The translations under genes were made by a program, and so were the position numbers. From positions 1 through 23,146 of the forward strand of contig DATGXI010000110.1 of NCBI GenBank assembly GCA_035299065.1: 23,146 nucleotides of DNA, written 5' to 3'. Below are positions 7,498-16,173 of this stretch, one piece after another. The first letter of the stretch is position 1. Each line of letters opens with the position of its first letter. Below the pieces are notes generated by a model. That model saw nothing but the letters and a program-made list of their open reading frames with translations. It did no database searches and was not told where the DNA came from. The stretch is from DASPJQ01 sp035299065 (lineage in GTDB: Bacteria; Bacteroidota; Bacteroidia; Flavobacteriales_D; UBA2798).

Positions 7498-7935
7498 ATG
7501 AAACCTGAAGAAACACTCGACTTTCACTTACGCTGGGCCTGGCACAACATAGCCCGTATTTACAATGCTGAAGCAGCACGCCATGGTATTACCATGAGCA
7601 CGGGCTTTGTTTTACTGAGCATTGACCAAAAAGAAGGAACGCCAAGCACCAAATTAGGACCTAAAATGGGCATGGAACCGCGAAGCCTTACCCGCACCCT
7701 TAAATCAATGGAGGAAGAAAACCTGATTCATCGCAAAAGTGATAAAAGCGACAAACGCTCAGTGCGCATTTTTTTGACCGAAAAAGGAAAAAAGAAGAGG
7801 GAAATTGCACGCACAAAAGTTGTTTACTTTAATGAAACCATGCAAAAAAAATTAGGCAAAAAAAACGTGTCAGAATTTTTTAGTACAATGAGCGAGCTAA
7901 ATGAATTACTGGAAGATTTTAAGTTTGAAAAATAG
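7498..7935 (+). CDS. MarR-family transcriptional regulator
   Basis: A 145-residue winged-helix regulator. N-terminal helices (about 1-30) form the dimer region. The DNA-binding part is at about 45-110: GITMSTGFVLLSIDQ, the recognition helix region TKLGPKMGMEPRSLTRTLKS, and the wing with the conserved DKRSVRIFLTEKGKKKRE. It has the family's usual length. MarR proteins sense small molecules, often aromatic or acyl compounds, and release a palindromic operator. The palindrome at 7433-7450 upstream fits autoregulation. A second inverted repeat (7988-8009) precedes the beta-oxidation gene that follows by 107 bases, so the regulator may respond to fatty acids or acyl-CoA. The ligand is inferred from neighbours only. 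Confidence 0.9.
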   Translation: MKPEETLDFHLRWAWHNIARIYNAEAARHGITMSTGFVLLSIDQKEGTPSTKLGPKMGMEPRSLTRTLKSMEEENLIHRKSDKSDKRSVRIFLTEKGKKKREIARTKVVYFNETMQKKLGKKNVSEFFSTMSELNELLEDFKFEK

Positions 7936-7987
7936 TTAATCAAATAACGTTTATAAGATTAAAAACAAGGAGGATGAAAAATCAATT

Positions 7988-8009
7988 ACAGGTTAGCACG
8001 ATAACCTGT
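7988..8009. promoter_or_regulatory. inverted repeat in the leader of the FadN-like gene
   Basis: ACAGGTTA and TAACCTGT form perfect 8-base arms around a 6-base loop (GCACGA), 33 bases before the ATG at 8043. No T-run follows on plus, so it is not a standard terminator. It could be an operator for the adjacent MarR regulator, though it differs from the palindrome at 7433, or an RNA hairpin in the leader. An AAGGAGG just upstream (7967-7973) has no suitably spaced gene. Confidence 0.4.
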
Positions 8010-8042
8010 TAATGAAGAAAAATTCTCTATCAACCTTTTCAC

Positions 8043-10418
8043 ATGAAAAACATAAAAAAAGTTGCAGTACTTGGATCAGGTGTAATGGGATCACGCATTG
8101 CCTGTCATTTTGCAAATATTGGCGTTGAAGTGGTGCTGCTTGACATTTTACCCAAAGATGCACCTGAAGGAAACAAACCAGCCCGTAATAAAATTGTAAA
8201 TGATGCCTTACAGGCTGCTTTAAAATCAAATCCCAATCCAATTTACCACGCAAGTTATGTTCAACGCATAGTAACCGGTAATTTTACCGATAACATGAGC
8301 ATGATCTCAGCCTGTGACTGGATTATTGAGGTGGTTGTGGAACGAATTGACATAAAAAAAATAATTTTTGACCAGGTTGAACAATACCGTAAACCAGGTA
8401 CCATCATCAGTTCAAACACATCGGGTATTCCAATCAATTTAATGTGCGAAGGTCGTTCAGATGATTTTAAGAAGAATTTTTGCGGAACGCATTTCTTCAA
8501 TCCGCCACGCTATTTAAAATTACTGGAAATTATTCCAACAAAACATTCTGACCCGGCCCTGGTTGACTTCCTTATGCATTATGGCGAAAAATACCTGGGA
8601 AAAACAACGGTATTGTGTAAGGATACGCCTGCATTTATTGCCAACCGCATTGGTGTATACGGAATCATGAACCTGTTCAATACCATTGAAAAAATGGGAT
8701 TGACGGTTGAAGAGGTGGATAAATTAACCGGTCCTGCATTGGGACGACCAAAGTCGGCAACCTTCAGGACCTGTGATGTTGTTGGCCTGGATACATTGGT
8801 GCATGTTGCCAACGGTGTGTATGCAAGTTGCCCGAATGACGAAGCAAAAGATGAATTTAAAATTCCTGCGTATGTGCAAAAAATGGTTGACAACAAATGG
8901 CTGGGCGATAAAACAGGCCAGGGATTTTATAAAAAGGTGAAAACACCTGAAGGAAAATCAGACATTCTTGCACTTGACTTAAAAACATTTGAATACAAAC
9001 CACAGGCAAAAGTGAAATTTGCCACGCTTGAAGCAGCAAAACAGGTTGACGATTTAAAGAAACGAATGCATGTATTGTTTACGGGTACCGATAAGGCCGG
9101 TGAATTTTACCGCAATATTTTTGCAGGCCTTTTTGCCTACGTAAGTAACCGCATACCTGAAATTGCTGACGATTTGTACAAGATTGACGATGGTATGAAA
9201 GCGGGTTTTGGATGGGAACTGGGTCCGTTTGAATACTGGGATGCACTTGGAATTGAAAACGTATTGCCGGCTTTAAAAAAAGCAGGTGTGAAATATGCAA
9301 GCTGGATTGACGATATGATTGCAGCGGGTTGTAAAAGTTTTTACCGCGTTGAGGGCGGCCAGCGTAAATACTATGAAATAAGTTCAAAATCATATAAAGC
9401 CATTCCCGGTGCTGATGTATTTATTTTGTTGGACAACATTCGCCCTACAAAAACCATTTGGAAAAATGCAGGAGCAACCATTACCGATTTAGGCGATGGC
9501 ATCATTAACCTTGAGTTCCATACCAAAATGAATTCAATAGGCAGCGAGGTAATTGGAGGAATGAACAAAGCCATTGAAATTGCTGAAAAAGATTTCCAGG
9601 GTCTTGTTATTTCCAATGAAGGTGCCAATTTTTCGGCTGGTGCCAATGTGGGTATGATATTTATGCTTGCCGTGGAGCAGGAGTGGGATGAATTGAATTT
9701 TGCCATTCAGGCTTTTCAGAATACCATGATGCGTGTTCGTTATTCGTCCATACCCGTAGTTGTTGCTCCGCATAACATGGCCCTTGGTGGCGCGTGTGAA
9801 ATGAGTATGCACAGTGATAAAGTGGTTGCACATGCCGAAACCTATATGGGCCTGGTTGAATTTGGCGTTGGCTTAATTCCGGGTGGTGGTGGAACAAAAG
9901 AATTTGCACTGCGCCTGGCCGATGAATTAAAAGAAGGCGATATTGAATTGAACGCGTTCAGGAACCGTTTCCTGACCATTGGGCAGGCAAAGGTATCAAC
10001 CAGCGCAAGCGAAGCATTTGATTTGGGTTATTTACGAAAAGGCCAGGATAAAATTGTTGTTTCGCGTAACCGTTTGCTGGCTGAGGCCAAAGCAGAATGT
10101 TTGGAACTGGCCAATGCAGGTTATACACAACCCGTTCGCAGGAAAAACATTCGTGTATTGGGAAAACAGGGATTGGGATTGGCTTATTTAGGCGCCAATT
10201 CAATGTTAAGCGGACATTATATAAGCGAACACGATGCAAAAATTTCGCAAAAAATGGCCTATGTATTGTGTGGTGGCGATTTGTCACAACCTACATTGGT
10301 AAGTGAAAAATACTTGCTTGACCTGGAACGTGAAGCATTTTTATCACTTTGCGGTGAAAAGAAAACCCTTGAACGGATTCAAAGTATTTTGAACGGAGGA
10401 AAAATCCTTCGCAATTAA
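8043..10418 (+). CDS. fadN: bifunctional 3-hydroxyacyl-CoA dehydrogenase / enoyl-CoA hydratase, FadN-like
   Basis: 791 residues, close to the length of Bacillus FadN (YusL). It catalyses two successive beta-oxidation steps: hydration of trans-2-enoyl-CoA and NAD-dependent oxidation of 3-hydroxyacyl-CoA. The NAD-binding Rossmann loop is VAVLGSGVMGSRIA (8-21). The dehydrogenase motif is GTHFFNPPRYLKLLEIIP with catalytic His150, followed by CKDTPAFIANRIG. The dehydrogenase C-domain spans to about 460. The crotonase domain (about 475-700) has oxyanion-hole stretches SAGANVG and ALGGACE and both expected acids: Glu586 in GGACEMSMHSD and Glu606 in GLVEFGVGLIPGGGG, 20 residues apart as in rat enoyl-CoA hydratase. 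The order dehydrogenase-then-hydratase is that of FadN, not of FadB. A MarR gene precedes it and an SRPBCC gene follows. No thiolase lies nearby; an acyl-CoA dehydrogenase is at 21052. Confidence 0.92.
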   Translation: MKNIKKVAVLGSGVMGSRIACHFANIGVEVVLLDILPKDAPEGNKPARNKIVNDALQAALKSNPNPIYHASYVQRIVTGNFTDNMSMISACDWIIEVVVERIDIKKIIFDQVEQYRKPGTIISSNTSGIPINLMCEGRSDDFKKNFCGTHFFNPPRYLKLLEIIPTKHSDPALVDFLMHYGEKYLGKTTVLCKDTPAFIANRIGVYGIMNLFNTIEKMGLTVEEVDKLTGPALGRPKSATFRTCDVVGLDTLVHVANGVYASCPNDEAKDEFKIPAYVQKMVDNKWLGDKTGQGFYKKVKTPEGKSDILALDLKTFEYKPQAKVKFATLEAAKQVDDLKKRMHVLFTGTDKAGEFYRNIFAGLFAYVSNRIPEIADDLYKIDDGMKAGFGWELGPFEYWDALGIENVLPALKKAGVKYASWIDDMIAAGCKSFYRVEGGQRKYYEISSKSYKAIPGADVFILLDNIRPTKTIWKNAGATITDLGDGIINLEFHTKMNSIGSEVIGGMNKAIEIAEKDFQGLVISNEGANFSAGANVGMIFMLAVEQEWDELNFAIQAFQNTMMRVRYSSIPVVVAPHNMALGGACEMSMHSDKVVAHAETYMGLVEFGVGLIPGGGGTKEFALRLADELKEGDIELNAFRNRFLTIGQAKVSTSASEAFDLGYLRKGQDKIVVSRNRLLAEAKAECLELANAGYTQPVRRKNIRVLGKQGLGLAYLGANSMLSGHYISEHDAKISQKMAYVLCGGDLSQPTLVSEKYLLDLEREAFLSLCGEKKTLERIQSILNGGKILRN

Positions 10419-10858
10419 TGAAGAAAAGGGAGCTTAACTATAATTTTGCCAGTGCTGACCTTATCCGCGTTTACGAAGCCATTGTTGATTTACGCAAATA
10501 CGGGAATTACCACCCGGTAATGACCTCGGTTGAAATTGTTGGCGATAAAGGTGGGAATATTGAATACGAAGTAAAGGAAAAGATTAAAATTTTGGGATTT
10601 ATTCCCATGAAACCTGTTTACCGCGTTACTGTTAACGAAGTAGAAAAGGGACGAATAATTCGTTACGATTCAACGGTAAAAAAAAATGTTAAACTCGAAA
10701 TTGTGTTTACATTTAATCAATCGTCACAGGGTTTACAAGTCAAAGAAGAAATAACCGTCACAGCAGGATGGCCCATTGCAGGAATTTTCATGAACCTGTT
10801 GGAAAAAATGCATGTTAAGGTGATGAACAATATTAAAAATCCAAACTATAAAAAGTAA
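10418..10858 (+). CDS. SRPBCC (START-like fold) family protein
   Basis: 146 residues; its ATG overlaps the stop of the FadN-like gene by one base (TAATG), so the two are translationally coupled. The pattern MKKRELNYNFASADLIRVYE, AIVDLRKYGNYHPVMTSVEIVG, then alternating strands (EYEVKEKIKILG, YRVTVNEVEKG, VKLEIVFTFNQ, LQVKEEITVTAG) and a long C-terminal helix (IFMNLLEKMHVKVMNNIK) is that of the SRPBCC / polyketide-cyclase-like fold, which encloses hydrophobic ligands. Coupling to a beta-oxidation enzyme suggests a lipid or acyl-CoA ligand, or a helper role; no catalytic residue can be named. There is no signal peptide, so it is cytoplasmic. The gene ends 74 bases from a convergent gene. Confidence 0.75.
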   Translation: MKKRELNYNFASADLIRVYEAIVDLRKYGNYHPVMTSVEIVGDKGGNIEYEVKEKIKILGFIPMKPVYRVTVNEVEKGRIIRYDSTVKKNVKLEIVFTFNQSSQGLQVKEEITVTAGWPIAGIFMNLLEKMHVKVMNNIKNPNYKK

Positions 10859-10932
10859 ACAGCTAATAGCGCTAAGAAAAACTGATTGATCATTGTTATA
10901 ACCAAAATCACTCTTTCCAAAATTTCCAGGCA

Positions 10933-11550
10933 CTATATTTTCCAATCAAACTTTTTAGGTATAGCCTTGTAAACATTCCTGAAGCGTGTTTTCAGGTCGG
11001 TTATTTTTCCGCTTATGGTGATGTCAATAACCAAAACCCCTTCTTTATATGAAACAACGCGCAAATATTCAGGCGTACCGTAGGTAGTTGCCTGTATGAA
11101 TGTGTTTTTTCCGCTGACCTTTAATTTATCATATGTCGTTGCCGAACTCCTGTCAAAAGTGGTTGTGGTAACATAAGCATCTTTTACCTGGAATTTTCCG
11201 AGGCTAAAATCAGCACGCATTCCGTCAGCCATAATTCTGAAAATGCCAAACTGGTATTGTGAGCGGTCCTGTTCAGCAAAAAGCGATTGAGCAAAATTAT
11301 CCTCATACTGTTTATCGGTATAACTATAACTGCCAATGGCAACCCAATCGTATTTTTTTAGCGTATCCATAAAGGTTAAAGGCACCGTAAGTGTTTTCAT
11401 AGTCAACAGTGCGCTTTGCGAAGGCATTTTTCCAATGCAGGCCTGTTTTAAAAAATCAAAATAGGCGTTGCCAGGTTGGTCTTTAATTTCAACCTGTGCC
11501 GAAACGAGTCCGGCACAGGCAAGGAAAAACAGTACAATTGTTTTTTTCAT
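10933..11550 (-). CDS. secreted hypothetical protein
   Basis: 205 residues with a clear Sec signal peptide (MKKTIVLFFLACAGLVSAQ, cleavage after Ala18). The mature protein is rich in beta-type and aromatic/Thr stretches (YDWVAIGSYSYTDKQYED, DAYVTTTTFDRSSATTYDK, VVSYKEGVLVIDITISGK). There are no Cys pairs beyond one isolated residue, and no family is recognised. It starts 34 bases after the stop of the repeat-containing secreted protein at 11585-13174 on the same strand, so the two probably form an operon and may work together outside the inner membrane. Confidence 0.75.
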   Translation of the reverse strand: MKKTIVLFFLACAGLVSAQVEIKDQPGNAYFDFLKQACIGKMPSQSALLTMKTLTVPLTFMDTLKKYDWVAIGSYSYTDKQYEDNFAQSLFAEQDRSQYQFGIFRIMADGMRADFSLGKFQVKDAYVTTTTFDRSSATTYDKLKVSGKNTFIQATTYGTPEYLRVVSYKEGVLVIDITISGKITDLKTRFRNVYKAIPKKFDWKI

Positions 11551-11584
11551 AGGTTAGTAGTTTTAAAATTATATGTTGTCCCTT

Positions 11585-13174
11585 TTATTTTGCGTAGAAA
11601 AATTTTTGGAATGCCTGTGGTTCAATATAGGTTTTTCCGTATTTACCATTTCCTAAGTACTCCTGAGCTATTTTCAGAAAGTAAATCTGTTTGTATTTAT
11701 AAGCAGAACTGTTAACCCACACCATGGCGTATTTAGCACGTCCTGCAACCCACCACTCAGTTGATTCATATTTTTCCCAGTCGCCTGCTGCAAAACCAAT
11801 TTTTGTTATGGTGGCTTTTGCATCATTTCCCTGCGCAAATTCCCTTACCATGGGTTCAAGCGATGCGTCTTTTGTATTGAACGGATCAGTTTGTTTGGCC
11901 ATCCAGTCTGTTGCAAAAAGTGTTTTTTCATATTCGCCTTGCAAGGCTTTTACTTTTGCAAACACAGCGTTCTCGTCATAAGCAGGCGCTTTTTGACCAA
12001 TGGCGGCATATTGTTCCTCCATGGCTTTTATTTCCGTGTCATATAATTCTTTAAAGTCGGCCTCAAACTGCGCGTCAGGATTCACAAGCCCTAACCACTC
12101 ATCGGCTTTGTGCATGTTGTTTGATCCGCGTTTCATGTCGTCAATTTTCATTTGAGTTAATCCCACAAAGTATTCCTCAAGGCGTTTCATGGGATTGGCC
12201 AGGTAATGTTGCCCAATTAATTCACGCCTGCGCGAAAGTGTTTTCAAAATGGCTGATGGATTTTCCCACCCTTTGGCGGCAGCTGGTGGATTGCTGTATT
12301 TTTGTTTCAGTTCGTTCTCAATAACATCGGTATTGGCAAGAAAATTTTTAATTTTTTCGGTTGTTACAGTTGAAGGCCTTTCATCTTTACCATCATTTAA
12401 ATAGAGCATTTGGGTAAAAATAACCATGTCATCACTTGAGATTTTGCTATAGATAGTGTAAAAACCCTTGTAATCGTATACGGGCCAAAAACGTTCGCCT
12501 GTGTGCGAATAATTATCGCCTTCTACTTTATAATAGCCTGCACCCACTTCAACAATTGTTTTTTCGGGGTAATTGTTGTAACCGCGATCAGGTATTACCA
12601 CTTTGTCGCCAACCTTGTAAACCGGATTCCAAATACCTTTAATTTTATCGGCCGTTAACGTTGTTCCTGAATACCGTATTTTGTAAACACCTTGTGAAAC
12701 AACACTGCCAATTTCGGCAACACTTAATTCGGCACGGCCTTCATCCCAGGTAACGAAATCACCCACTTTATACGTGGGAAAAGCAGCAAGCCGTTTATTT
12801 TCTTCCTCAACTGTATTGGCTTTGTTGGTTGCACGCATTTCTTTGGGATAAACCCAAGTGTATAAGGTGCCGTGTTTTACCTGGTAACGCCCGCTGCCAC
12901 CAACCTGTGTAACTTCGCCCTCAATCCAATTTGTACCATCGTTAAATTCAACAATGTCGCCCTCTTTATAATTAGCAACGGTTGTTTTGTTGTTACTTGT
13001 ATTGTTTGTTGTGTTTGTTGTTTTGGTTTCAACTGCATTCTCCTTCTCCTTATTTTTTTCTTTGTTTTTATCCTTATCTTTTTTGCCAACATCAGGAACC
13101 TTTATTTTGATTTGAGCATGGGTGAACTGAACAAGTGCAACCGATAACATAAATAGCGTGACAAACTTTTTCAT
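11585..13174 (-). CDS. secreted protein with three Tudor/SH3-like repeats
   Basis: 529 residues from the ATG at 13174, which gives the signal peptide MKKFVTLFMLSVALVQFTHA; a longer frame (to 13210) would hide it. After the signal come a low-complexity Lys/Glu/Asn/Thr linker (about 28-65) and three repeats of about 50 residues, each starting YK(E/V)GD: YKEGDIVEFNDGTNWIEGEV, YKVGDFVTWDEGRAELSVAE and YKVGDKVVIPDRGYNNYPEK, each followed by a G-x-Y-(Q/K)-(V/I) strand. This resembles Tudor/Agenet-like five-strand barrels. The C-terminal half (about 240-529) is helical and charged, ending in aromatic-rich YKYKQIYFLKIAQEYLG. No enzyme motif is seen. It probably heads a two-gene operon with the secreted protein at 10933. 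Confidence 0.75.
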   Translation of the reverse strand: MKKFVTLFMLSVALVQFTHAQIKIKVPDVGKKDKDKNKEKNKEKENAVETKTTNTTNNTSNNKTTVANYKEGDIVEFNDGTNWIEGEVTQVGGSGRYQVKHGTLYTWVYPKEMRATNKANTVEEENKRLAAFPTYKVGDFVTWDEGRAELSVAEIGSVVSQGVYKIRYSGTTLTADKIKGIWNPVYKVGDKVVIPDRGYNNYPEKTIVEVGAGYYKVEGDNYSHTGERFWPVYDYKGFYTIYSKISSDDMVIFTQMLYLNDGKDERPSTVTTEKIKNFLANTDVIENELKQKYSNPPAAAKGWENPSAILKTLSRRRELIGQHYLANPMKRLEEYFVGLTQMKIDDMKRGSNNMHKADEWLGLVNPDAQFEADFKELYDTEIKAMEEQYAAIGQKAPAYDENAVFAKVKALQGEYEKTLFATDWMAKQTDPFNTKDASLEPMVREFAQGNDAKATITKIGFAAGDWEKYESTEWWVAGRAKYAMVWVNSSAYKYKQIYFLKIAQEYLGNGKYGKTYIEPQAFQKFFYAK

Positions 13175-13401
13175 GACAGTATAATTTAATAAACTAAAAA
13201 TACGTAGCAAATTGTGTTTGTTCCCGGTATCTTAAGCATAGTAGGCCAAACGGGAATCATCGTTGATAATACAGGAATCAATGTAAAGGGGTATTTGTTT
13301 CAAAGGTCTAAATAACTGGTCTTCAGGCTTGGTTTTTGGGCTTTGGCAAAGGATTTGCAGTTAACGCGGGCATGAACGTGGTTTTATCCTATATTTCTGT
13401 A

Positions 13402-15279
13402 ATGAATTGCAGGTGGTGTTTAGTTTTCCTTTTTTTAGTGAGTGCCTATCACGTTAGTGGACAGGATAAAATTGCCCTTGACTCGCTTTCAAAACAGGTA
13501 AAATCAACAAACGTTGAAATAAAAGTAAACGCATTGAATGAATTGTGCCGCATATTCAGCGGTATTGACAATGCTAAGGCCATGCAAATGGCAAACGAGG
13601 CCGTTGCAGTTTCAAAATCATCAAATAATCAACAACTGATTGCCCAAAGTTTAAACCGCCTTGGTACCATTTACGATGTAAGGGGTGTTATTGATAGTGC
13701 CAACATGCATTTTCTTACTGCACTTAAATTATTTGAAGGGTTGAAGGATAAAAGCGGTATTGCAGCCGTTCAACAAAACATTGGTGTGATGTATTATTTC
13801 CAGGGCGATTTGGAAAAGGCACAGCTATATTACCTCAAGGCAATGAAACTGCGTGAACAAACCAATGAACTTGATTATGTGGCCAAACTCCTGAACAACC
13901 TTGCTGTTATTGCACGAAGAAACGAAGATTATGAGAAGTCAATTTTATACCACAAAAAAGCACTTGCTATAAAACTTAAATTCAAAGACCGGGAATCGGT
14001 AGCCTCAGCATACTCCAACATAGCCACAACGTTTCTGTATAAAAGGGATTTTGATTCGGCCATTGCCTATATTGATAAATCCATTAAAATAAATGAGGAA
14101 ATAAAAAGTACAATTAACCTGGCTGGAAATTATTTTGTTTATGCTGAGATTTATTTTAACCAGGGAAAGAACAGGGAATCGGTTGAATGGATAAAAAAAT
14201 CAATTGACCTGGGTATTAAGTCAGAAAGCAACGCCATACTGTACAATTGTTATGAACTGTGGTGGCAGGTTGATACAGCCATGGGTAATTATAAGGATGC
14301 TGTAGTTCAACTCAACAACGCTGCAGCGTACAAAGCCAAGGTATTTAAGCGCGAAAAGGCCGAAGCCGTTGAACAGTTAAACGTACTTTATGAAACCGAA
14401 AAAAAGGATAAAGAAATTATTGGCTTAAGTGCTTCGGAACAACAGAAAAAAACGGAAAACCGGTTTTTAGTTGCCGGACTTTGTCTTTTATTTTTGCTGC
14501 TGATAATAACCGGTATTTATTTTATAAAAATCAGGCGAAAAAACAGGTTATTGGCTGCACAAAAAAAAGAAGTTGAAGAAAAAACAAGTGAATTGAACAG
14601 GCAGGCAGCCGAAATTGCACGTTTCAGAACGCAAATGAACCCGCATTTTATGTTTAATGCGTTGGTATCAATTCAAAAGTCAATTCTTACTGAAGATAAG
14701 AAAACAGCAGGCCATGCCTTGACCCAGTTATCAAAGCTCATGCGCATGACGCTTGATAATTCGGAGAAAGAACTAATTTCACTGGAAGACGAAAAAAAAT
14801 TCCTGGAAATGTATATCGAATTCGAAAAAGAGCGATGTAATCATAGTTTTACCTATGAAATTAATATTATGAGGCCACTGGATTTGGCAAATACACTTAT
14901 TCCGACTATGATAATTCAACCCTTTGTTGAAAATGCCGTTAAGCACGCGCTTTCCATGAAAAATGAGGGTGGAAGATTGACGATCACCATAACGCAAACA
15001 CCAAATCGTGATAAAAACGGTGAGCCTATGCTGGGTGTATTGGTTGAAGACAATGGAAAAGGCATTAACCACGCAAAGGATGGAAAAATGGGCCAGGATT
15101 CACACACATCAAAAGGCATGAACATTACGTTGCAACGCATTAAAACAGCCTGGGATGCTCATGGTGGGTACCAAAACAGTTATTTCGGTATATATGATAA
15201 ACGCGATGATCCTTCATACGAAGAAACGGGTCCAGGAACTGTGGTGAGTTTTTCTTTGCCATACGTTGAAAATTTTTAA
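13402..15279 (+). CDS. TPR-containing sensor histidine kinase, LytS/His_kinase type
   Basis: 625 residues from the ATG at 13402, which begins a signal sequence (MNCRWCLVFLFLVSAYHVSG); an ATG at 13372 would add ten residues, so the start is not certain. The sensor part (about 25-340) consists of TPRs (QSLNRLGTIYDVRGVIDSA, AVQQNIGVMYYFQGDLEKAQ, AKLLNNLAVIARRNEDYEKS). One transmembrane helix follows (about 355-376), then a coiled coil and the His_kinase domain: RTQMNPHFMFNALVSIQ with phospho-acceptor His415, the N-box FVENAVKHAL (Asn511) and the G-box GVLVEDNGKGI. This is the standard Bacteroidota layout of a TPR sensor outside the cytoplasm with a LytS-like kinase inside. Its partner regulator starts nine bases downstream. 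Confidence 0.9.
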   Translation: MNCRWCLVFLFLVSAYHVSGQDKIALDSLSKQVKSTNVEIKVNALNELCRIFSGIDNAKAMQMANEAVAVSKSSNNQQLIAQSLNRLGTIYDVRGVIDSANMHFLTALKLFEGLKDKSGIAAVQQNIGVMYYFQGDLEKAQLYYLKAMKLREQTNELDYVAKLLNNLAVIARRNEDYEKSILYHKKALAIKLKFKDRESVASAYSNIATTFLYKRDFDSAIAYIDKSIKINEEIKSTINLAGNYFVYAEIYFNQGKNRESVEWIKKSIDLGIKSESNAILYNCYELWWQVDTAMGNYKDAVVQLNNAAAYKAKVFKREKAEAVEQLNVLYETEKKDKEIIGLSASEQQKKTENRFLVAGLCLLFLLLIITGIYFIKIRRKNRLLAAQKKEVEEKTSELNRQAAEIARFRTQMNPHFMFNALVSIQKSILTEDKKTAGHALTQLSKLMRMTLDNSEKELISLEDEKKFLEMYIEFEKERCNHSFTYEINIMRPLDLANTLIPTMIIQPFVENAVKHALSMKNEGGRLTITITQTPNRDKNGEPMLGVLVEDNGKGINHAKDGKMGQDSHTSKGMNITLQRIKTAWDAHGGYQNSYFGIYDKRDDPSYEETGPGTVVSFSLPYVENF

Positions 15280-15288
15280 ATTAGCACA

Positions 15289-16035
15289 ATGATAAAAACA
15301 GTTTTAATTGACGATGAAAGTGCCTGCATTGATGTGATGAAGGAATTGCTGGCAGTAAACTGTAAGCAGGTACAGGTGTTGGCAACAGCCGCCACTGTTG
15401 AGGAAGGCATAACGCTCATTGATGCGCTAAACCCTGATCTTGTTTTCCTGGACATTGAATTAAAAGATAAACTCAGTTTTGAAATACTTGAAAAGGTAAA
15501 AGCGCAAAATTTTCATGTCATATTTACAACTGCACATGGTAAATACGCTATACAAGCCATAAAAGCCTCTTGCCTTGAATATTTATTAAAACCGGTTGAC
15601 GGCAACGAACTGGTTGAAGCCATTGCCAAATTTGAGCGCCAAAAGCAAATATCGTTAAACCACAAGCGCATTGAAGTGTTGTTGGAAAATGTTGGAGCAT
15701 CAGGACAAGCATCACGAAAAATTGCCATTCCATGTAATGACGGGTATGAATTTGTAAACAACACCGATATTATTTACTGCGAGGCTGATTTAAAGTATAC
15801 AAAAATATTCACCAATAAGAACGAACGCATTGTGTCTTCAAAAAACCTTGGCGAGTTTGAGGAATTGCTCCAGGGCGATATATTTTTTCGTTGTCACAAA
15901 TCGTTTATCATTAACCTGAACTATGTCAAAAAATTTTTAAAAACCGACAGCCAGGTAATCATGACCAATGATAAACTGATTGATATATCCGTAAGGAAAA
16001 AAGATGAGTTTTTGAAATTGTTTGAGCGGGCTTAG
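15289..16035 (+). CDS. LytTR-family response regulator
   Basis: 248 residues. The receiver domain (1-120) has the acidic pair Asp8-Asp9 (TVLIDDE), phospho-acceptor Asp55 (DLVFLDIEL), the Thr/Lys switch residues in VIFTTAHGKYAIQAI and YLLKPVDG. The LytTR DNA-binding domain (about 140-245) carries IAIPCNDGYEFVNNTDIIYC, KNLGEFEELL and FFRCHKSFIINLNYVKKF, the family signature. It follows the histidine kinase in the same operon and is its evident phosphotransfer partner. LytTR proteins bind direct repeats of about 9 bases; no target site is clear in the window. Confidence 0.93.
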   Translation: MIKTVLIDDESACIDVMKELLAVNCKQVQVLATAATVEEGITLIDALNPDLVFLDIELKDKLSFEILEKVKAQNFHVIFTTAHGKYAIQAIKASCLEYLLKPVDGNELVEAIAKFERQKQISLNHKRIEVLLENVGASGQASRKIAIPCNDGYEFVNNTDIIYCEADLKYTKIFTNKNERIVSSKNLGEFEELLQGDIFFRCHKSFIINLNYVKKFLKTDSQVIMTNDKLIDISVRKKDEFLKLFERA

Positions 16036-16048
16036 GACAAAAACCAGG

Positions 16049-16166
16049 AACGCTGATCATGTTGAATTATGATTTTTAAATGGTTGGGTGACTGCTCTAT
16101 TGACAAGTAATTTATTTGTAAAGTTGAATCATTGTCAGGTTACAGGCGATCACACCAATCAGCGTT
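16049..16166. repeat. convergent spacer bounded by a 9-base inverted repeat
   Basis: AACGCTGAT (16049-16057) and ATCAGCGTT (16158-16166) are perfect inverted copies 100 bases apart, lying in the spacer between the convergent regulator and bacilliredoxin genes. Between them is AT-rich sequence such as TTGAATTATGATTTTTAAAT. I recall AACGCTGAT / ATCAGCGTT-bounded AT-rich elements as common Bacteroidota intergenic repeats. No gene is seen inside. Confidence 0.4.
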
Positions 16167-16173
16167 TTTAGCG

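Noticed and set aside
7974..8012. 12-codon frame after AAGGAGG as a leader peptide gene
   Set aside because: The Shine-Dalgarno sequence touches the ATG, leaving no proper spacing. Kept only as an observation.
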